DNA of 64,000 nt, from contig JAJGOT010000471.1 in assembly GCA_022457155.1 (NCBI GenBank), positions 592,001 to 656,000 of the forward strand. The letters are read 5' to 3'. Positions within the stretch are counted from its first letter, which is position 1. Every line of letters begins with the position of its first letter. Under the pieces are notes generated by a model that saw nothing but the letters and a program-made list of their open reading frames with translations, did not search any database and was not told the DNA's origin. Shown here in pieces: positions 13,801 to 23,800 of the stretch. This stretch comes from Cladopsammia gracilis (Eukaryota > Cnidaria > Anthozoa > Scleractinia > Dendrophylliidae). Made by a program: the position numbers and the translations under genes.

Positions 13801-16800
13801 TGTTTTTTTGAGCGCCGTTTTCTCAAAGTTAATTTTTCGCTTGTTGGGAACACTTTAAAGAGCTACAACTCAAAGGGAATTTGTTCGATTTTCCTAAAAT
13901 TTGGACAGAAGCTAGGCTAACATATAATCAACAAAAACGTGTCGGCGAATTTCTTAATTCCGAAAACTTTTTCGTCAAGAGCCATTTCCGTGCGATCATT
14001 CCAATTTTTTTTCTCCCCTTTTCGAAAATATTCTGTAACTTTTCACTGCAATTGAATATAGGAAATCGCCGACACGTTTTTTTAGCGCTTCGTGTGCGAA
14101 AACCCGAGAACAAATCAAATTAGCAAAATATAATAATCGCTTTGAGTTGTAGCGTTTTATAGCTGATTCGGACGTTCGAATTTAGACGTCGTAAAAAATT
14201 CGACAATTCATTTTATTACCAAATGGTTTCCCGATTTAGATAGCCAGCTCTATAAGCTTTAATTTGATATATGGGTTTAGGTATATTAAGTGTAATCTTA
14301 AAACGCTAGAGCTGTTATACTGGAGACACCCCCGAAGGTATACTGTAACCTTAATATATAAAAGAAATAATAAAAGAAAGAATATAAAAGAAAGCACCAG
14401 TTGAACTTCTAAGCAACTTCTGGTTTAAGGTACCATAGTGATTACTTGCCTACCCATTTTCAATTAAATCTCAAGTTAAGACTATTTCCTGCTGTTACAC
14501 TTGTACAAACATGTAACAAGTAAGAAAAAAATGTAATAAATTATTGATGTTGATGTTATTCCATGTTTCCCATTACTTCCGATCAGTTGCTGCTTTTGAG
14601 CAAGATTCTGAACCTGCAATCATTGCTGAAAAGATGACAAGACTTCTCTCTGAAGCTGAGCCACCCATGAAAACCATACAGGATCAAGAGGTTAGGAAGT
14701 TTTTTTATATATTCTTTTTTTGTCGTGAATATGACATTGATCGTGTTAACCCTGGGCTAAACGTTCTCACATTGTTATTCATGTACAACATGTATAACAA
14801 GTCCAACATTTGTTGTACATGTATAACAATGTTGGACGTCCACCTAAAAGTCATTAATATTTCAACATTGCTCCAACATTGTTAAATGTTTGTTTGGTTG
14901 GTCAAACTAACAGCCCGCCCGGTGCTTCAAATTTTCTAATAGGTAAATTGGCCAATGTAAAGATGCTTCGAGGAAGAGCAGTTTTCAATTGAGTGTCGTA
15001 AAACCAAAACCAAAGTAATTACTTTAGCCAATCACAACAGACGCAGACAATTCAATGAACCAATCAGAGCTCGAAGCAAATACATGCAGCCGGCACCAAG
15101 AGCGGGAAAACGCGTGGGAGCAAACCCGATTGGTTTTGGTTTTACTTCTGATTGGTTGAGAAAATGGCGCGAGATTTTTTAGCCAATCACATAGCGTAGC
15201 AATGCAAAACCAAAGCAATTACGAAATTACTTTCGATACTCAATTGAAAACAGTGCTCTAATGCAACTCAGTTGATCACAGTTTCTTTAAAAAAAACTAC
15301 CTCCTTTATTCACAAAACAGATGCACTCTGCCTCAAACCCGTCATAACCAACCAGACTAACCACTCAAAATGTGCTGTTATTAAAAGACCAATCTAATAA
15401 TAGGGGTGTACCGATTCACATTCCATGCGATGCGATTCGATTCGATTTCGATTATTACCTTTCGATTTCGAATATTTCGATTCGATTATGAAAATGTTTC
15501 TTGCAGATAGTTTTAGACTTATCTGTTGTACCGTCTATAGCGGGAAAACCATAGTATTTCCACACAGCTGATCTAAAATATGCAGGCGGATTCACGATTG
15601 CTTGGTCGTTCGTCGCCATGTTTGAGAACGTGGTAGAAGGGCAGCAATTTTACCAGGCAACACAAAACGCCTGCAACTGCAAACGTTACTGCAACTGCAA
15701 CTGCAAACGCCTTTGTTCGTCAATCAAAAACGCAAATTTTAAAGAGTTCTGAATTCTGATTTCACAATATAATCACTCATTGAGGGCACCCAGGAATAAA
15801 TGGTATGCAAAAATCGAACCAAAATCGAAACGTGGAAGCACTGAATCGTGAATCGAACCGAATGATCATAATCGCGGTTAATCGAGAATTCGATTAATCG
15901 TTACACCACTATCTAATAATTCTGTTGTATAAATATGTGTATAGTCGTTTTGTTGTTTGTGCTGTTTTCTCGGGATTAAAATATGCTACAATAAAATTTG
16001 TTTCCTTTTATAGAATGAGGTCCCTGCATCTTTGGCTTCTATGGGGCTTAAAGTCGGTGATGAAGTATGCATTGGGGGAAATAAGGTATGTCAGTGTAAT
16101 TAGGGCAAGCTGCAATCTACTTTAGGATTTCTAGACAATATAATGTAATGAAGCCAGCGGTCCACGGCAAATTTCAGCATTGCACATGTAATTCTGACTA
16201 ATATTTGGGATTCCTGCCTCCACCAACTCCTCTCATAACGGACACCATCAGACTGCAATATGATGTCTAATAAAAACTTGCGATGTTTCACAAGAACGTT
16301 CCTTTGTCAGCGCTAAATGCTTCTACAACTCTAAGAAAATCATATTTAGTGAATTTTCGAAGATAGAATCAAACGTAATCCGAGTTTTAGCCAGGTTTCC
16401 AAGACACAAGACGATAACATTGAACTTGAAAAAATTGAGCCAATTTTATTTTCAAGTTGTAATCCATTTCCATCCTGGCCTCTACGCTAAATGTCAGAAG
16501 AAAATGACGAAGACACCACCCGAAGAACGTTCACGGTGTTTGCTTTGGGTAATTCGAAACAATTAAAAGTTGGGTGTAGGGCCCAAATGAAGTGACCGAA
16601 AGTTCGTAATAACGGGAGCTTTTTTAGTAAATATGCACTAAATTCTATTTGAATCTGCCCAAAATTCTATATTTGAACATCGAAAAGAGGATCAAATTTC
16701 AATCATGAAATCGTAGAGATAGAACAAAATCAATTTTCGAAGTCCCGGGGAAGTACTTGAAAAGTTTAGCTAAAACATTTCAAGTTGCAATCCATTTCCA

Positions 16801-18880
16801 TCTGCAGCAAAATACGCTTAAATTATTTATTAGTAGTTTCAATGTACTGATATCAAATGGTACTTGTTAACAAAACGGGACCATTATTTTCCTGTTTACT
16901 TTGGCTTTTTAAAATGATGCTACATATGGTGACAAAGCGACTTTAAGTAGGTGCGGTGAAGACGCGTGACCTTTACTTTTTTCTTTTAGTTTGGAATCCT
17001 TCGATTCTGTGGCCCAACTGACTTTGCCTCAGGGGAGTGGGCAGGGGTCGAACTTGGCACACCTGTTGGTAAAAATGACGGTTCCGTTGGAGGAGTCTCG
17101 TACTTTCAATGTCTGCCTAAACATGGTAAGCTGGCAATGCGAGACAATGCAATGCAATACAAATGTTATTTTTTTATGGTTGATGCATTATACCCATAAT
17201 GTTTTTTTAGTATTACATTATAACTGTGCTTCTAGCTGCCGCGAAATGTAACGTGAGCCGATCAAATCCCGGGGGAGGTACTCAACAAAGTTTTGTGCGG
17301 AGATGCTCCAACCCAAGGTCCAAATCCTTACCCTTTCATATCCCGTTTTTGACAGGAAAGGTAACCCTTTCATATACCTTTCATAGAAAATGGTACACCT
17401 TTCATATACCTACAGAAGAAAAACTGCATCCCTTTTTACTATATCCTTGAAATAAACTTATGGAACGATATCCACGGAAAAACATCAAGCGTTACCTCTA
17501 GCGTCTGTTTGAGATAATTTGAAAGGCCCTTATTATATACCTAAATGGCAGTTTTCCATACCCTTTTCTAAACTTCAACTCGTGAAATCCCTACCCTTTT
17601 ATATACCTCCAGCCTAAAAAAGGTACCCCCTTCGGGCGGAGCATCCCCTTATAGCCCATTATAGGGAGTACCCCCTGGGGGATCAAATAAGCATGGGCGT
17701 AGCCGTAATAGGTGCGTGTAGTTATATACTCTGGAATAAATAAGGTAACTTTAGTCCGTTACATCTCTTTCGCGAGCACGGTGACCTATATATTTTTTAT
17801 TTCAGTTTTTCGAAACAATGCTTGGTAAGGAACAATCAGGGAAAGTTAAAAAAATATCGTTTGTAAAATTGTATTTCTGATAAAAGAGAAAGAGGGCTAC
17901 AATGTTGTCATGCTTCTTGCTCGAAAACCCAAGAAGGAAAGGATGGGACGGACTGACTGGCATCTCTACAGTGAGCACGGGATAGTTCAACTACGCGGCT
18001 AATGTGTTTTATTTTTGCGGAGCTTTGAATTCACGAAAATAGGCCGGTAAAATTTACGCGGCTAAAGTTTACATCATTTAATCTTATCCACAACTATGTT
18101 TTCCAGGTTACTAAGTTGTTTTGTCCATCGTCAGGTATCTTCGCACCTTTATCCAAGGTCACTAAAGCAGACTCGTTACCAAACTCTCGTCCCAGTTCCC
18201 GGCCCACATCTGCCTCCCGCTCACATACGTCATCAAGGTCCAGTTCAAGACCGAACTCGAGACCAAGCTCTCGTTCCAATTCCCCAGCCCCCTCCCCCCA
18301 GATAAATGGCACCGACGAGTCGCTCGGTTTTCAGGTAAGTTGTTACAGTCTAGATCGTCCAGGACAAATACGTACACTTAACCCTTTCATTCCCAAAGTC
18401 AGTTATGGAGACATGTGGTGTACTTCTAACTTTTCAATCTGTTGATGAAATCCTATGGTGTGACCATTCAAATGAAACCTCTTCAGCAGTACTTTTGCAT
18501 GGTACCATTTGTTCTAACTTTTGATTCTGTGGATGAAATCCTATGGTGTGACCATTCAAATGAAACCTCTTCAGCAGTACTTTTGCATGGTACCATTTGT
18601 TCTAACTTTTGAGTCTGTCGATGAAATCGTATGGTGTGACCATTCAAATGAAACCTCTTCAACAATACTTTTGCACGGTACCATTTGTTTTTCAATATGT
18701 TACAAAATGAAATTTGGATTTTTTTCTTAAATTTTGTTCTTTGGCACTCTTGGGTCAAAGGGTTAATCGGCCTTGCGAGGTTTCACTCCAACTGAGCACA
18801 CACGCTCCCACTGATAAAGGGCTATACTCGAAACGTTTGGGTAATATTTCAGCGAGAAAAACAATCTGTCCCTTGAACAA

Positions 18881-18972
<92 letters not shown>

Positions 18973-20825
18973 TTTTATAATCATCGAGTATTAAATCAAT
19001 TATTACTGATTTGGCCGGTGCGACTTTGGAATTTTGCAGATAGGAGATAACGTGATGGTTGCTGGCCAGAAAAACGGAACTGTAAGATTCATTGGAAGAA
19101 CGCAGTTTGCTGCAGGGTAAGTCTTGTAAAAACTGCTTGGAAACATCTCTTATACTTACTTACTTTTCAAGTTCAAGGATGCTTAGCTATTTGCAAGAAT
19201 AGACAAACAAAAACCGAGTATGTGTCATGAAATTTCCAGGTGGAGGTGTGGTGGTGTAGTGGTTAGCGCGTCGGACTTTCAACCTGAAGGTCGGTGGTTC
19301 GAAGCCTGGGCTCTGCTGTTGTGTTGTTTCCTTAGACAAGAAACTTTGCTCCACACTGTCTCTCTTCACCCAGGTGTATAAATGGGTACCGGCGACAAAA
19401 TGCCGGGGGAAACCCTGCGATGGACTAGCATCCCATCCAGGAAGGGGGGGGGGGGGGGTGGGGGTAGCAATACTCCTAGTTGCTTCATGCTGCAGAAACC
19501 GGGTTAAGTTCCAGCCGAGTGAGCCTCAAATGGCTCGTGTAAAAGGTAAACACCCTTGTGTGACCCTAATGACCCCTTATTCTCTCTGTTCTCGGTTGTT
19601 TAGTGTGTGGCTTGGTATCGAGCTGGACCAGCCGGTGGGAAAGAATGACGGATCAGTGGCAGGCATCAAATACTTCGACTGTAAACCGAGCCATGGAGTG
19701 TTTGCTCCTCCGTCAAAAGTCACCAAGTGAGTCATCCACCAGTTTACTACTGAACAGTCCTAATTAGAGTGTTTTCAATCGAGTGACGTCGAACGTAATT
19801 TAGCAGTTGCTTTGGTTTTGCATTGCTATGCTTTGTGATTGGCTAAAGAATAGTGCGCGACTTTCTCGACCAATCAGAAGTAAAAGCAAAATCAATCGTG
19901 ACTTCTCGCACGCGATTTCCCGCGTTGGTGCCGGCTACATGTAACTCAGATAATTGCATTGTAAATTTCAGACTAGGAAACCAATCACATCGAACCAATC
20001 ACAATGGTTTTGCAGTCCCATCAGCCCTTATTGGTAAGGGTAGATCTGGCTCCCAGAACTCCTTGCAAGCCTCAGGATCTCACGGCTCATTAAGTGACTT
20101 ATCACAAACCGATTCCAACCCAGACCTCAACGGCAGTGCGCGAAAACTATCGTCCCATTCCAACCCAGATCAAACATCGAGACGAGGCAGTGCATCATCT
20201 GATAAGTACGCATATATTTTGTCAATACGTTAGTGGTAATGTATAGAGATCGTAATGGAATTCTCCCACCGTGGAAAAATTATATTGCGACAAATGTGAA
20301 GATATGAATTTTATCTTCACTGTGAAGAGCGAAGATATCGATATCTTTACGTAAGCTATCATGTTTGCCCTTAACGAGCTAAGAGGTGTTGCTCTGAAAT
20401 CGAAATATCTTCGGATCTTCCTCGGAAATCTTCGGAAAATTTCGGAAAATGATGAGAAACATTCGTACATTCTTCGGCGGAGAATTTTCTAAAATCTTCG
20501 TTTTATATCTCCGCGTATCCACATATTATCTTCTATATGTGAAACGTCTAGCATGGTTTAGTCATATTGTTCACATCCCATCGCCCCAAATGTCTCGTAG
20601 TCTCCTCTTCTGGTATCCTACGCCGAGGTAGGCAGACTTGTTGTTATCACCCAAATGAGAGCTGTGGGGATGCTAACACAATTTACTCGACATCTCTAAT
20701 TTTGTTGGGCCAAGAGCTCATGCAAGAACCAGTTTCGCGTAGAGGATCACCAGTTGATCGGCAACAATATTACTGTCATCCGCAAGTAATAAACTCGTTA
20801 CCTTACATAAATTTTTGAGTTTTTC

Positions 20826-20859
<34 letters not shown>

Positions 20860-23800
20860 AATTCTGTCCTTTTTTTCTTAGAAACTCGGCAACTTTGCGG
20901 CGAGGTAGTTTACCTCAGCAAAAGGGAAAATCTTCAGCAGAATTCCGTCTTACAGAGGTTGGTCTTAAGAAATCATGTCACTGGTTAAGTCTCACAGTGG
21001 GCATTTATGGCAATAGACATTAGTATTTATCAAACCAGTCGATAATGTTTTTAGCGCGTTTTGATTGGCTACTCAAACTCGGGATAACATTTACTATAAA
21101 GTTCTTAATTGTGTAATAAATAGAGGTTATTCAGCGTGAAGTTGTGTAATACGGCTGAGTATTTTTATGAGTCAGTTATCTTTTCGAGCCTTTAGGCGAG
21201 GAAAAAAAAAACTGACGAGTAAAAATGCCAGCCGTATTACACAACTTCACGCTGAATAAATTGTTTATTATACGACAGTAATCTTCTCCTAAAACTAAGT
21301 TTCTGAAACTGTTTTTCCTAGCGCGCGGTCAGAAGAGTGTAATAACATGTCATATTTGCACTCGTTTTGATGCGTATTTGCACTCTAGAATGCTATGTCG
21401 AATAATAAAGAGCAGATAAAGTACGTGTGAATGTGCTTTATTACAAATGGAAATTGTTAAAATTGGCAAAATTATTAAAATGTCATCTTCAAGGATAGAA
21501 ATTCCTTTTTTACTAGTAAAATTATATCAATCGCATTCGTTCTTTATTACGTAGAGTTTTAAGAAGTAAATCTTAATACCAATAAAATACAACAAAATTC
21601 CAACATAAAAAAGCGCTTTGTGTGTTATTTATTCCCCCGTTGGAGTGTCACAAAACTTGTGATTAAAAATCATACGTGCCCTTTCCTTAGTAACCTCTAT
21701 GTGTTCGAGTATAATAGATGTAATATTTGTCTTTTTGAACAAACAGGGTCTCAGCGTGCTTGTGAATGGAGAGCTTGGTGTTGTTCGATACATTGGGTCA
21801 GCGGAATTCGCAGAAGGAATCTGGTTGGGAGTGGAAATGAGAAAACCAGGTACGAGGATAAAGTTAACACTGTAACCACTGATGTTTTTTCTTTTTTCAA
21901 AAAAGATAGTCGTTTCACCCGGAAACAGATAGGCCAGTAACTGATCGGAGCTAAATCCGTGAAACTTTCTGCCGCTGTAAACAGTGTCATTGTTTGTACA
22001 GTGAACTATAGACTGTATTTTTGGCACCTTTCGCCGCGTGATGATGAAAATAAAATAAAGAAAGCGGTAATCGATCGGAGCTCTGAAGGTGCTGGATCAC
22101 CCAACAGTGCCAAACATCAAATTCAAGAAAAATCCCAAATTTCTTTGTGTAAAATATTGAAAAACAAATGGTACCATGCAAAAGTACTGCTGAAGAGGTT
22201 TCATTTGAATGGCCACACCATAAGATTTCTTCAACAGACTCAAAAGTTAGAACTACATTACATGTCTTCATAATCGACTCTGGGAATGAAAGGGATTTAA
22301 ATTCCACATAAAATTCACCCTTCTATTCAGTGTTCCCAGTTGAACCCGTGACACATGTGAGGGGTGTCACTAGTTAGGCTATGTCTACACTATACCAGAT
22401 AGCTTATCATGTCGACATGAAAAATACTCCGGCATGGTGTGAACAGAAACGACCCAGAACTGAATATTTACTTCTTTTTCAGTGGGATTCAATCCTCGCT
22501 CCTAGTTGTTGACTTCCGCTACGGTTCGGTTCGATTGCCTGTTCACACTGCCCCAGAGATTGGCACCAGAATCTATCCGATATGTGACGATTCACTTTCA
22601 CGAGCGCCGCGTCGTAGCGGCGCTCCGGAACAAAAATCGTTCCGAAACTAGCGTTTCATGTGTGAACGAAAGGCCTATCCGGTATGGTTTTCGTGCCGGC
22701 GCAAGAGCTATCCGGTATAGTGTAGACATAGCCTTAGTGTTACAGCTGTGAATTAAGTGTTTCAATACAAAGTTCAGTTAGACCTTTTGGCCATGTGCCA
22801 CATTGTTAGGGCTGTTAACCGAAATGGAACAGTTGATTAAAACGTTATTGAGAACCCTACTTCATGTTCATATGATCACATTTCTCACGTCCCATCTGTT
22901 ATCAATCCTTGTTTTAAATAGCACGGTGCTATTTACAACAAAGTTTACAAATGAGTATTGGCTGTATGCGGGTTCATCTTAGGAGGGGGTGCACCTCTTA
23001 GGAATGACGAAACTGAAGGGTGACGTAAACAAATTTTGCACCCCTCCCCTAGATCCGCCCCTGATAGCCACTGTCCGTATTCACATATCACTGTACATGT
23101 TAACGTAAAGGAACTCAAGAGGAGTAGTTGTATCCAAATTTTCTTATCTGGAACACTGAGGTATTATGTGTTGTATTTTAGAGTGGTTTTCGATTGATTA
23201 TCGAAATTAATTGGTTTAGAAATATCCCGCCACTTTCGTAACCAATCAGAACTAGTCTAAAACCAAAACCAACGTGTTTTACGCGCGCTTGGCGCCGGCG
23301 ACAGGTATTTGCTTCGAGTTCTGATTGGTTCATTGGACTGTCTGCTGATTCGTCAGAGTAATTTCTGTGGTTTTGGTTTTATGGCATTTGCTTGAAAACC
23401 TCTCTATAACCTTAAACAGCATACATACAACAATCTTAATTAAATTTAACGGTACCCGCATAGAGTCAGCCTCATAGAGCATGATTTTATCTCACCGTAC
23501 CAACAAGACCTAGTCCAGTGTAACCTCGAAGGCTATGCGACACCCATGTATTGGCAAACTCATCTAAGAAAGCAATCATGTTCATGTATGCGACTTTGAT
23601 TTCTTTTTAGCTTTACAGCTAATTCAGGCGCTTTTGTTTTCACAGTTGGAAAGAACGACGGATCCGTTAACGGCAAAAAATACTTTCACTGGTAGGTAGC
23701 CATGTAATCGTATATTAATTTGATTTTGTACATTAATTTTGTTTATTTGTTTGATACAAACATTTTTGCCTCCCGTAAAGCAAACGGTGCGTGATAGTCG

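Noticed and set aside
19244..19320. A functional tRNA gene on the plus strand
   Set aside because: Only the pol III promoter boxes are tRNA-like. The aminoacyl stem does not close and a SINE body follows.
20222..20631. ORFs at the end of exon 16 and beyond
   Set aside because: Exon 16 must stop at 20205 (AA|GTACGC) to keep phase with exon 17. The ORFs continue into intron sequence with TTCGGA-type repeats.
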